Shown: positions 38,801 to 50,142 of the stretch, in pieces
Position numbering within the stretch: the stretch's first letter is position 1
Layout: every line of letters starts with the position of its first letter
DNA from: Nepenthes gracilis
Taxonomy: Eukaryota > Streptophyta > Magnoliopsida > Caryophyllales > Nepenthaceae
NCBI GenBank assembly: GCA_033239525.1
Contig: BSYO01000009.1
Location: 18,869,299-18,933,298, forward strand
Direction: 5' to 3'
DNA: 64,000 nucleotides
Program-made: the position numbers and the translations under genes
The notes under the pieces: generated by a model
Told to the model about the DNA's origin: nothing
Database searches by the model: none
The model's input: the letters and a program-made list of their open reading frames with translations, nothing else

Positions 38801-40398
38801 GAAAAAAACCACATGACGATATATCTAAAATTTTTTTACTATGCAAAAGTTTGATTACACAAACTCTAATAAAATATAATGACTCAATTTCTTTATCAAA
38901 TAAATCGAGTACCAATGAGTAAAAGATAAAAGAGTAAAAATATAATCGGTAAAATATTTTTCTCAATTTTATAAATAACGTACCCAATGTCGGTGAAAAG
39001 TAAAACACAATTCAAACTTAATCAGATGTTTAAACATTCATTTTCTCTATTTTTCTTCTTTTTCTCTCATAGTCGTTGCTCTTGGTTTCAAATTTGTAAT
39101 TGGTTAACTCCCAAAATGTATCAATGTATTTTTGTATTGTAAGCCATACTTGAGTGCCCATTGAGTGCGCCTCATGAGTGAACGCCACTGGAATCGGCGT
39201 TTTGAGCGTGCCCCTACCGTTTTTGGCACTTTAGGCACGTGCCTATTGCTTTTGGTTTTTTGAGCACTCGTCGTGGACGCTTCACGCGTGCAAACACTAT
39301 GATCCATATACAAACGTCTTTTGGACAAATCACCGAATGATACGTCAAATGAGTATAGACTCACACGGGAGTAAATCATAACCTAACAGTCTAAGGATCC
39401 CTAAAATGCATATCTAAGCAAAATTTACACAATTATATACTTATGAGTTCTAATATGGGTTCCAATATTTAATAACATTGCATAAATTCTACACAACATA
39501 TAAAATACACTTAAATTTTCCTTTTATCCATCCACATAACCCATAGTCAGGAGTGTTTTAGGTATTTAAATACATATATTTATATTATTAGTCTATATTT
39601 TTAAAATAATCTTCTATATTTTAAAATTTTTGTGTAAAAATAACTATTATTATTCTTATCTCAATACATGGTTAGGGACATTTTGATAATTAATCCATCA
39701 TCATATTTTTTTTTCTTTAAATATAATATTTTATATGTTTGTAAGGTCAAAATCTATAAACCATGAATTTATAATCTAATTTTATGATAATTAATGATTT
39801 GATATAATAAATATTATTTCTATATTTTTAATATATAACTTTAAAATACAATTATAAGGTACCATGGAAGATGAGAAAATATATAGATATACTATAAATT
39901 CAACATTTCTTCGCAATTATACAAGACCTTCTTATTGTTTACCATAGCCATCATCAAATATATATGTTCAATTCATCATCATTTTTATTTCAAATGTCCG
40001 AATCACTAAATAATATTTTTTTTATAAAATTCTCTGAAAATATATAATAAATTTTAATTTTTTATTTTATACTATATAATCTTAACATTTAAAATAATAA
40101 AGGAGATCCATCTATAAAAGACGAAAATATATCCCCATTATTAGCAGCTTTGATTTCAAGCAAGAAAATCTGTCTTATTATACCTACTCTATCATATATA
40201 TTATTGTACGTTGTTGTTTTTTTGTAAGTGAATATTATTGCACTTTCATTTTTTTTTATTTTTAAAATGGTAGTGGAAGCTTTTCATTTTGTATTATTAT
40301 TATTATTATATATTAGTGCAGGGAAGCTTTGCTTTTGTTTTTTTTAATGTAAAAATTATATTGTATATGTCACTTTCACGTTTTATCTTTATAGTAAA
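35826..40398. other. AT-rich intergenic DNA with dispersed repeat traces
   Basis: No gene is recognised. Text at about 36385-36485 (TTTAAAATAATAA, CCCATTATTA, AGCTT or AGCTTAGATTT, AAGTAAGAAA) recurs in related form at about 40085-40170, suggesting two copies of an old repeat. The patch at 36830-36990 is GC-richer but carries no recognisable frame. The minus frame at 39104-39379 (91 residues) lies in a more balanced patch and resembles nothing I know. Confidence 0.45.
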
Positions 40399-41110
40399 AG
40401 ATGCAATAATTATTTACATTAATAACAAAAATGAAGATATATATATTTATGTATATGTGATATCATTTGATTATTTTCATTAAAGAGAAGCACGTGAGAT
40501 TATAATAATAATAATAATTATTATTATTATTATTGAGTTTTACGTAAATTGAAGATACATAAAGCTTGTTGCTTCTGCTGCTACTCGCATCATTAGAAAA
40601 AAAGCTCATGACGGGCATATCCTTCTTCACTGCAATAAAATCAGAAACAATGATAACAAATAGACGTATGATAGTACGGGGAAATGGGGAAAAGTTGGGG
40701 TCATGCTCATCTTTCTACTTTTCATCCTTTCTTATATTTTATAAATTTTTATTCTAATATTTAAACAGCAAAAAATCTAATAATATTGTTGTAGAGTGGA
40801 TTATATTAAATAAAGATATGATCTTTTGGTTATAAATGGAATGATTTTTTTATTTTAATGTATTTTTTAAACATAAAATCGTATATGATCGGCTAGAAAT
40901 GTTTTAGATATATTATATATTGATATATTCAATAATTAAATCTAATTGGTCATTGTTATATTATCTAGTGTTATAAAGATCTACGTCAGATTCATATTCG
41001 ATATTTACAAATGCGCAACTATTAGTATTTACGCCTGTGTTACATCTGATTTGCACGCAAACGCCTTTTTTAATATGTTTATACTTGAGGTGTGCCGAAA
41101 ACCCACACGG
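40399..41110 (+). repeat. Dispersed segment, copy 1 (pairs with 52087-52990)
   Basis: The copies share, in the same order and orientation, ATGCAATAATTATTTACATT, an (AAT)n/(ATT)n tract, GTAAATTGAAGATAC, GCTTCTGCTGCTACTCGCAT, GGGCATATCCTT, CTACTTTTCATCCTTTCTTA and, near the end, AACTATTAGTATTTA. Outside these limits the two loci differ. No terminal inverted repeats or target duplication are obvious, so mobile element or segmental duplication cannot be decided. Confidence 0.8.
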
Positions 41111-43587
41111 ATGCCCTTTTTAGAATTTTGCACTTGATGTGCATCCGAGATATGCATAAGTGTCATTTCTAGTATGCTTGCGCACAAAGCGCCCACGAGC
41201 AACTTTACAGATTACACACACCTATTGAGCGCACAATTGATACTCGAGCACAGATGCGTGAACTCAATGTGGGCTTGACGTGCATCTGTACGACGCTCGA
41301 GGTTTGAGGTACATATTGTTTACCTATTGCATTTTTTCGACCTACTTTTGAACCCTCTTCATATATGCTTACATTCCATAACTTATGTAGCAATTCTGGA
41401 GATTATATTGTTCAAAATGGCTCCTCCAAAGGTCCCTTTTTTAAAGTTTGTAAAATTTCTTTTTTTTTTTTAATTTTTCATCGATCGGTGAGTATCAATC
41501 TGAAAGTTTTCTCATTACATTCTTATAAAATAAATATATTTTATTATACACATATTTTTTACCCATTGGCCATCATATGAGACACGTGGGTGGGGTAAAA
41601 ATTGAGATCTAATAGTATGTAAAAATTTTACGTCTTGTAAAATAAGGTTAATAAGAAAACTAAAAGGTATTCGATTCTATTGTCGAAAGTAAATCTAAAG
41701 AGTTCATTGGTAGGGATTACAAGTTGGGAGTAAATTGGCTAAATTTATACATTTGTCTCATCTAATACGTAAGTTGGCTTTATTAGTATATTATTTCCAC
41801 TGTTATAGAAACTAAAAAAGTTTTACTCAATAACCGTAATTATCAAGATTTTTTTCATTATCAAAAATTCTGTCTTAGTTATTGTTATTCATTATACTTA
41901 CTTTTTTATCTTCTTGATAGTTAAAATATATCTACATCCGAATGTATTTTACGTATATTATATATTTGTATGAATATTTATTTCGTGATTTAAAAAAAAA
42001 TTAAAATGAATTGAGATTAGGAACTCTCTAATCCTTTTTAAGATAAAAATGTCACACAATTTTTTTTTAAAATAGATAACACCTTAAATGATAATTGATT
42101 CGACTTCAAAACTAAGCAATGGGGTCATTCTCTATTGATTGAGTAAAGACGTGGTAGTCTACTTATAAGTAAAAATAGTCCATTCTCTCAGTGAAACTGT
42201 ATAGGATAATGCCAGAGATCAATGTGTCTTATGTCTTTTTTCTTAAAAAATAATATTATAGATGAAAATTTATCTATTCTTAAAATAAAATAATATATTG
42301 TGATACATTAAATTAAAACATAATTATGTTTATTTAAATTATTTTTATAAAAAGGATTTAAAAAAAATATGTGACGGCAACCCAAAAAGTTGAAGAATAA
42401 AGTCCTGTTGGCATGGAATAAAGTCGTGGCATTGTTGCATGATATAAAAAATTATAAATTATAATACTCCCGGAGAACAGTTGACATACTTTAAAATATA
42501 TTAATATTAATTTTTTAATTAATTTTAATATATTTATTTATTTATTAAATTTATCCTAACATACTTCCAAGCAAGGTTATAAATAATATTTATTTTTCAA
42601 AAATTACACGTATTCAACTGTCTCTATTCAATATGCTACGTATGACTTTAACTTCTAATTTAATAAAAAAAAACACAAATATTTACCACTCCAAAAATAC
42701 AATTCGCAATCAATTTACCGAAAAATCTGCTGGCAATTAATCCCAATATCTCTTTAGTCACCCGAAAAATAATTTATTTGATCTCATTAGTAAAATGCAT
42801 TCAATTAGCCAACTGTGTCTGACAACGTTGCGCAGATCTAATTTTTCCCTCATTGAAAGTGTGAACATCCCAACGCCGATATTTCTTCAACAGTATTATA
42901 ATTATATGCTATAATCATATGAATTTTCAGTAATTATTTTGATATTTCTTGACCAAGCTCAGCATTTTGTGAGACTGTGACATATAATAAAAACGAAAAT
43001 AAGCAAAATATATCTGGGTTTTCTGCAAAATTACTGTGATCTAGTAGTCTGAATTCCACCATGTAATTATACTTAGTTTATGGTAAAAACTTACAATTAA
43101 AAATTATGATTAATTAGCTAAATTTGATTAATTATACATAGATAATTAAAATTATTGTTTTTCATGGTGCGGTGCCCCTTTATTCACAATTTTGTTACCT
43201 CTCAATTCTTTTCAGATGGTGCATTACTAACAAGTAGTATCATGTTAGATCTCTTTGTTTGTACATTTAAAGACAAGATGATTTTATAAGCACTTTTTCC
43301 CTTTTTGATGGTTTTCACAATTTTATATTAACAGGAAAGCTAATCATAAATAGATAATTTCATTTAAAATCATCGCATTTGTGTGTGTGTGTGTGTAGGT
43401 TTTCAACTTAATTAAAAAAATAATTAATCATCTCTGGCAAAACCATGCAAAATAAACCCAAAACTTTTGTACAAAACTAAATCATAACAAAAAAGATTGA
43501 CGTCGGTTTAATATAAAGCATAATGTAACAACACAAAAATCACCAAAAATAATTAATATCAGTCATCTAATTGCATTCCGAAATGGC

Positions 43588-43618
<31 letters not shown>

Positions 43619-43900
43619 TTGGATGCATCTTACATTTTCCTAAAATTACACGCCAACAAGTCACACTGTAACATCTCAAAAAAAGATAATTTAGAGATAT
43701 TTGATACATAAGTTTTCATCTACTATATGTAGTTAGATGAGATAATACGAGATTAGAAGTGTTTAAAAGATGACTAGGTAATTTTGCCATAACATCACTC
43801 AAAGCACCTTAACTAAGCTAACACCATGCTTCGTTCTTCTTCCCGGCCATTCTTCTGCTACTAATTAATCATCGCTAAAATTTACTACTAAACTACATGA
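41111..43900. other. Intergenic DNA downstream of the OFP6/8-like gene
   Basis: AT-rich DNA. Visible low-complexity content is (GT)n at about 43381-43396 and a T-run at about 43588-43613. The part next to 43900 would be the 3' UTR of the minus-strand OFP gene, but no poly(A) site can be fixed. Short frames elsewhere are not convincing. Confidence 0.45.
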
Positions 43901-44457
43901 TTAAATTTCATATGGTTTGGATCGAACATAAACTTTAGGTGAAATATTACTGCGATAACACCTCCCAGCAGTAGCAGAGGGAGTAAAGAAGAAGAAATTA
44001 TTCCAAATCTCAGTAAAAGCTCTGATAATAATCCCATGAAGACAAGGCGAATTCAGCTGCAAGAAACAGTTCAAGAGCTCCTTCAGATCATCCTTCGAGC
44101 GTATCTCATTCTCTCTGATCATCTGAAGCATTGACTGCCGGAAATCGAAATACGGGTCATCCGACTCTTTCTCTATCGCCACAGTCCTGGACCCGACCAG
44201 ACCGAACCGGACGCAGTGCGGGTCATCGCTCGATGATGAAGGGTAGTCCATGAAAGGGGAGAAGGTGGACGTTGTTTGGCCGGTGGAAGAAGAGGAAGAA
44301 TAGTGAGACTGGTAGTGGCGCTGCGGTTGGTATTTTGGTAATTTGGACTTGGGTTTGGGGCTGAATATGGAAGAGAGCTTGAGTTTTCTGCAGCTGCAGC
44401 CTAGGTCGACGGCGGCTGTGTTGAGGAGGAGTTTTGCTTTTTCCTAATGGTCGACAT
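43901..44457 (-). pseudogene. OVATE family protein, OFP6/8-type, frameshifted near the start
   Basis: The uninterrupted frame from Met 44251 to the stop at 43901 encodes 116 residues. The OVATE domain spans residues 25-86 of it: VAIEKESDDPYFDFRQSM, LKELLNCFLQLN and HGIIIRAFTEIW. The same frame is open upstream to 44443 and carries a family-typical N-terminal block, KLLLNTAAVDLGCSCRKLKL, with no Met. A Met in another frame (44457-44455) gives MSTIRKK and runs into that block one base out of phase. One more A in the five-A run (plus-strand T-run 44438-44442) would join them into about 187 codons, normal for OFP6/8. So this is either a one-base deletion allele or a homopolymer sequencing error. 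If real, only the short form without the N-terminal region could be made. The product would be a nuclear repressor partner of homeodomain proteins (family knowledge). Confidence 0.85.
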
Positions 44458-44466
44458 GGTTTCGCC

Positions 44467-46660
44467 GGGAGGTTGTAGGAGGAGGGACGGCGGCGGGATT
44501 GAATCGAAGGAGGGGAGGTCTGGTTTTGAATAGAGGTGGATGATCAAATTTCCTTTGTTTATAAATTCTGCACGTGGGTGGCCAAGGTGGCCATCAATGT
44601 TAGCAAAAAATAAAAATAAAAATAAAAACAGTCAGTTGATTTAATTCATACGCCAGATGACTGTTTTGAGATAAGCCCACCTAAGTTTTATTTAAGTATT
44701 TTGGTATTTTATAGAAAAAAAAGGAGTGATTTTAAACACTAATGATGAATCTTATATTTAGTTATATTACGTTTGATGCATGTATTTTATATTAACTTCT
44801 TTATAAGTTTATGTTTTGTAACAATTCATGATGTGTAAATTATTTACTAGCCAGAAAAATTACCATATTATTTTACTATTTTATAAAATAAAATAAAATA
44901 TTAATGACATATTTAAATTTATGCTTAATATTTTTTTTGTTTAAATTTAAATTTTCTGTTTTTATCTTTTATTTCACCCAGTTAATGAGTGGAAAAAAGT
45001 TAAGTGTAATGGATTAATTTATGTATAATAAATTGTTACTAGATATTTAGAGCACCACTTACAAATCAAAAATATTAATGATTAATTTTTTTAACTCTAT
45101 AAATATTATTTTTTAATCAAAAGCCAAGCTTATAAAAAAATAATAACACGTCACGTGAAATAATTTTAACATTATAATTCCAAAGTCTTTTTTTTTTCTA
45201 TTTTAATAAGAAAATATTTAGATTTGTCAACTTGATATTTATTTAAAGCATATTTCATAAAATTACTATAAATTGTCAGCTGTGGAGAGATTTTTCTTCA
45301 TGAAAATATGAGATAGCGGTATTGTAATAACGTAATAATGACGGTCTCAAATAATATTACGATCTGTTCATTTTTATATTAGGCCTGCAACACTATTCTT
45401 TGGTCAAATCCTTATAATATCATATTAATTGGCGGAGAGATAACCATCTCTTGTTTGTAGAGCTAGGTGTGGACTTTGAGCGCGAGCATCCCGTACAACA
45501 GAGTTACTTTCTATAAAAATATATATTAGATTTTGTGTTATATTTTTTTTAACTATTACAATCACTAAAATTATTATTATTTTTTATTTTTAAAGCTGTC
45601 AAATATTTTTACACAAAATTTGCTTAGTTAGAATTATTTGCAGGAGATTTTACAAGAAGATGAATTAGCAGCTTAAATGTTGGGTTAGTGAGGTTTTTCA
45701 GTAGCTTTCTACGAGAGAACTGTGAGCTAGACACTTAAATGTCAATATGGAGAGGATTTTTAGTGATACACTGCAATATGAGTATGAACTGGTTGCTTGA
45801 TCAGCCAAGTAAGATGTAAAAGATTTTGTTTTGATTTTAGAGCAAGTTGGAGATCATTTGATGCAAGAGAAGCACCGTATAAAAAGAGATAATAGAGAAG
45901 AGAAAAATGTTTAACTTTTAATTGAGATCAGACTCAAATTTCATAATTTATCAAGTTTTGGTATATTACTCTAGTGATATTTTTATGATGTATTATAACT
46001 TAATTACTTATTTTTTTAGTATACTTTTTTAGTAAGTTGTTAGGTATGTAGGGATTGTATCTAACTGATTATTTATACAAATTTCTGCAGAGGGATCTGG
46101 GAGGGGATTTATTTTATAATTGAATACTCTTATAGTATAGATTATCCCGTGATTTTTCTTCAGTTAAAAAAATTACAATGTCCTATTTTTACTTATGATT
46201 TATGAAGTTTTTATAATAATTTAGATTAATTTAAAAAATAATTATATAATAAAAATTAAAAAAATTAAAATTAAAGAATCAAGCTTGGTACCTAATGGGT
46301 GCTTATTTCATGCTTATGCATGCTTGAAGCAGAAAAAAGTGTCCTTGATGTATAACTATACAAAGCTCTTGTATAACTTGAACATAATATTAATACATGA
46401 ATTGTACTTGATGTAATGGTTGTGCACAAATGAAGTAGATTTAGGATATTTGATGTGCATCTATCTGACACTCATTCGTCAAATTAGTTATAAAAGTGTA
46501 ACTGTGTGAGCTGTTAGTAATTTTTTCAATAAAATGAAAAAAGAAAAAAAATAGAGAGAAGAGAATAGGATAAAGAAAGAGGATGAAGAAGATTTTGCAA
46601 CCTTTTAGAGTTAGATTTGATAGCCCAGAGGTAAAGGTAGGTATTCTAAATTTGCTCTTT
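44467..46660 (-). repeat. Duplicated 5' leader and upstream region of the OFP6/8-like gene, proximal copy
   Basis: The segment is directly repeated at 47747-50675. On the minus strand it begins ten bases upstream of the candidate ATG, with a C/T-rich leader (CCTCCTCCTACAACCTCCCG), and extends about 2.2 kb upstream. From 44467 to about 45780 it is nearly identical to the distal copy; beyond that, substitutions are frequent. This copy keeps the empty MITE site TTA at 46130-46132. Beyond 46660 it changes abruptly to unrelated GC-rich DNA. It contains no gene of its own that I can recognise. Confidence 0.95.
44557..44577 (-). promoter_or_regulatory. Core promoter of the OFP6/8-like gene: TATA box and G-box
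   Basis: TTTATAAA (44558-44565) lies about 100 bases upstream of the candidate ATG, and the G-box CACGTG (44571-44576) is five bases further upstream on the minus strand. Both are repeated unchanged in the distal copy (47834-47841 and 47847-47852). bZIP and bHLH factors bind CACGTG in plants; use of this site is inference. Confidence 0.5.
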
Positions 46661-47746
46661 AATTTTGTTGCGTTCTGGTTCCACGGGGCCTGCTATGGTA
46701 GAGAGATGCAGGATGTGAGGGCCACCCAACCGGATGACCTGCTATGGCCGAGAGATGCAAAGGGTGTTGACCACCCAGCCGGATCTCTCGGGGGGCGTAC
46801 GGGTGGATGCGTGGTTCCCAGGCAACACAAGTAAGTGAGGTGTTGGATACGAGATGAGAACTGAGACCGGATATTTTAAGTGGAAAACCTCCTCTTGAAT
46901 GGGGAGGAAAAACCACTAGGCTCGAGGCCTGTAAAGAGCTTCACTATATGGGTTGGAGATTTTACAGAGTACAGTTGTGAGGGTTATTCCTTTCCCTATC
47001 TCTCGTTTTGTGTTTATCTCCTAAGGAAGCTATGCTCACTGGGAGCCTTTCTACACGTCTGTGAGGAGTTGGGCGTGGAGATGGAGAGCACTAAGTGGAA
47101 GCTTTGGGACTTAGAGTTGTATCTGGAAAGCACCCTTGGGTGTTTCTGGATGGACCTCCATGGGAAAGGAGGTCTTGCTGTGTATTTATAGTGGAAGTCG
47201 GACCGTTGGGGAGTGGACGCGTGGCGTCCATCCGACGGTTGAGGAGCTGGACCACTGGCTTCCTTTAATGCAGCTGACGTACGGGAAATGGCATGCGGAC
47301 GGCGCCGCTGCAGCCTTTGCGTGTGTCAGGTGTACAGGATCTGGATATCTTCCTTGATTTGACTAGGCATGCTCTGTTGATGCGGCGACTGGCAGTAGGC
47401 ATAGGCTTTCTTGGAAACCGTCGAAATAGGCCAGCTGGCATTCCCGGCTATGGACGGGCGGTTCTCGGGCGGCTGTAAGTCCTCTGGCAAGCTCGCGGTC
47501 TTGGGAGGAGAGAACAGTCCCCGTGGGGTCCTCTGGAAAGTCTGAGAGATTCTTCCTGGCCGCTCGGGTGGTAAGAAACCTCTTGGGCTCTCGGCCCTTG
47601 GGCTTCTTGCCTGGGCCGTCTGATCTACTCGTGAGAAGGTCTCTGGGCCTCTTGGTTTGGGCCGTGCTCCTACATGAGCTTTCATGCAGGGCCCAGCCTT
47701 TAGCCCCCAATGCCAAAGTGAGAGGTTCTCGGTCGTTGTATGAACG
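46661..47746 (-). mobile_element. GC-rich LTR-like insert between the two upstream copies
   Basis: This block of about 1.1 kb is sharply different from its AT-rich flanks. Read on the minus strand it looks like a retrotransposon LTR: CTATAAATA (plus 47183-47191) as TATA box, then a leader, then GTGGTTTTTCCTCCCC, GAGGAGGTTTTCCAC and ATCCAACA, resembling the R/U5 text of many plant LTRs. Near its right end as transcribed lie two 49-base direct repeats (46689-46737 and 46738-46786, both CCTGCTATGG...GAGAGATGCA). No polyprotein, PBS or target duplication is seen, so it could be an LTR fragment brought in as filler during the duplication. The limits are set by the duplication borders, not by element ends. 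Confidence 0.5.
46689..46786. repeat. 49-bp direct repeat x2 in the LTR-like insert
   Basis: CCTGCTATGG at 46689 and 46738 begin two 49-base units. The shared text includes GAGAGATGCA, CCACCCA and CCGGAT; the central bases differ. Confidence 0.8.
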
Positions 47747-49399
47747 GGAGGTTGTAGGAGGAGGGACGGCGGCGGGATTGAAACGAAGGAGGAGGTCTGG
47801 TTTTGAATAAGGTGGATGATCAAATTTCCTTTGTTTATAAATTCTGCACGTGGGTGGCCAAGGTGGCCATCAATGTTGCAAAAAATAAAAATAAAAATAA
47901 AAACAGTCAGTTGATTTAATTCATACGCCAGATCACTGTTTTGAGATAAGCCCACCTAAGTTTTATTTAAGTATTTTGGCATTTTATAGAAAAAAAAAGG
48001 AGTGATTTTAAACACTAATGATGAATCTTATATTTAGTTATATTACGTTTGATGCATGTATTATATATTAACTTCTTCATAAGTTTATGTTTTGTAACAA
48101 TTCATGATGTGTAAATTATTTACTAGCCAGAAAAATTACCATATTATTTTACTATTTTATAAAATAAAATAAAATATTAATGACATATTTAAATTTATGC
48201 TTAATATTTTTTGTTTAAATTTAAATTTTCTGTTTTTATCTTTTATTTCACCCAGTTAATGAGTGGAAAAAGTTAAGTGTAATGGATTAATTTATGTATA
48301 ATAAATTGTTACTAGATATTTAGAGCACCACTTACAAATCAAAAATATTAATGATTAATTTTTTAACTCTATAAATATTATTTTTAATCAAAAGCCAAGC
48401 TTATAAAATAATAACACGTCACGTGAAATAATTTTAACATTATAATTCCAAAGTCTTTTTTTCTATTTTAATAAGAAAATATTTAGATTTGTCAACTTGA
48501 TATTTATTTAAAGCATATTTCATAAAATTACTATAAATTGTCAGCTGTGGAGAGATTTTTCTTCATGAAAATATGAGATAGCGGTATTGTAATAACGTAA
48601 TAATGACGGTCTCAAATAATATTACGATCTGTTCATTTTTATATTAGGCCTGCAACACTATTCTTTGGTCAAATCCTTATAATATCATATTAATTGGCGG
48701 AGAGATAACCATCTCTTGTTTGTAGAGCTTGAGTGTGGACCTTGAGCGCATGAGCATCCCATTACAACAGAGTTACTTTCTATAAAAATATATATTAGAT
48801 TTTGTGTTATATTTTTTTAACTATTACAATCACTAAAATTATTATTATTTTTTATTTTAAAGCTGTCAAATATTTTTACACAAAATTTGCTTAGTTAGAA
48901 TTATTTGCAGGAGATTTTACAAGAAGATGAATTAGCAGCTTAAATGTTGGGTTAGGGAGGTTTTTCAGTAGCTTTCTACGAGAGAACTGTGAGCTAGACA
49001 CTTAAATGTCAATATGGAGAGGATTTTTAGTGATACACTGCAATATGACTATGAACTGGTTGGTTGATCATCCAAGCAAGATGTAAAAGATTTTGTTTTG
49101 ATTTTAGAGTAAGTTGGAGATCATTTGATGCAAGAGAAGCGTCATATAAAAAGAGATAATAGAGAAGAGAAAAATATTTAACTTCTAATTGAGATCCGAC
49201 TCAAATTTCATAATTTATCAAGTTTTGGTATATTACTCTAGTGATATTTTTATGATGTATTATAATTTAATTACTCATTTTTTTTGTATATTTTTTTAGT
49301 AAGTTATTAGGTATGTAGGGATTGTATCTAGCTGATTATTTATATAAATTTTTGTGGAGCGATTTGGGAGGGAATTTATTTTATAATTGAATACTCTTA

Positions 49400-49917
49400 C
49401 GGTACATTTGGTTGCTGGAATAGAATTTGGTGAAAATAGAATAGTTATTCCAGGGAATAGAAAAGAATGAGAATAGAGTTGGAATTGTTATTCTTATATT
49501 TGGTTGTTGGAATAGAATAAGATGAAAATTAATATTTCATTGTTTGGTTTGTAAAATAGTATGAGGAATAAGGTAAAAATAGTAATAATAATAATAATAA
49601 GTAATAATAATACCTAATAATAATAATATGTAATAATAATAATAATAATAAACAAATAAATAATAATACCTAATAATTATTAATAACAATAATAAATATA
49701 ATAATAATAATAATAACAATATGTAATAATATAATAACACCTAATAAATAATAATAATAATAAATATAATAATAACAATAATAATAATATCTAATAATAA
49801 TAATACATAATAATAATAATAATAATACCTAATAATAATAATATAAAGTAATAATAATAATAATACCTAATAAATAATAATAATAATAATATGTAATAAT
49901 AATAATAATACCTAATA

Positions 49918-49975
<58 letters not shown>

Positions 49976-50142
49976 CAAAAAAAATGTGGGAATAACAATT
50001 TCCATATAAATGGTAAAAATTATTATTCCCACATTTGTGGGAATAATAATTTTTCACCTTATTGTTAACCGAACGGAGGAATTGTAATTCCTGCAAAAAT
50101 TATAATTCTTTTTTCCCCCAATTCCTGCAACCAAACACACCC
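49400..50142. mobile_element. Tourist-like (PIF/Harbinger) MITE
   Basis: A 743-base insertion in the distal copy. The left end is CGGTACATTTGGTTGCTGGAAT in two overlapping parts: CGGTACATTTGG, then TTGCTGGAAT. The right end read on the other strand is GGGTGTGTTTGG then TTGCAGGAAT, matching at 17 of 22 positions. Flanks are TTA (49397-49399) and TCA (50143-50145), consistent with the 3-bp TTA target duplication of Tourist/PIF elements with one change; the paralogous empty site has a single TTA (46130-46132). Subterminal TTTGGTTG..GGAATAGAAT recurs near the left end, and a GTGGGAATAA palindrome lies near the right end. It has no coding capacity. Confidence 0.88.
49580..49974. repeat. (AAT)n expansion inside the MITE
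   Basis: About 395 bases consist almost only of AAT repeats, broken by recurring ACCTAATA, ATGTAAT and AAACAAAT interruptions that themselves form higher-order units such as AATACCTAATAATAATAATA. The longest pure run is near 49917-49974. The interruptions argue for stepwise duplication of an interrupted tract, not simple slippage alone. Long Tyr/Leu frames across it are artefacts. Confidence 0.95.

Noticed and set aside
39104..39379. 91-residue minus-strand frame
   Set aside because: Basic but without recognisable motif; sits in repeat-like intergenic text.
47523..47810. 95-residue plus-strand frame in the LTR-like block
   Set aside because: GC-rich DNA is open in several frames; no motif, and LTR-like features are on the other strand.
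49537..50096. Minus-strand frames rich in Tyr and Leu
   Set aside because: They are translations of the (AAT)n tract in the MITE; low complexity only.
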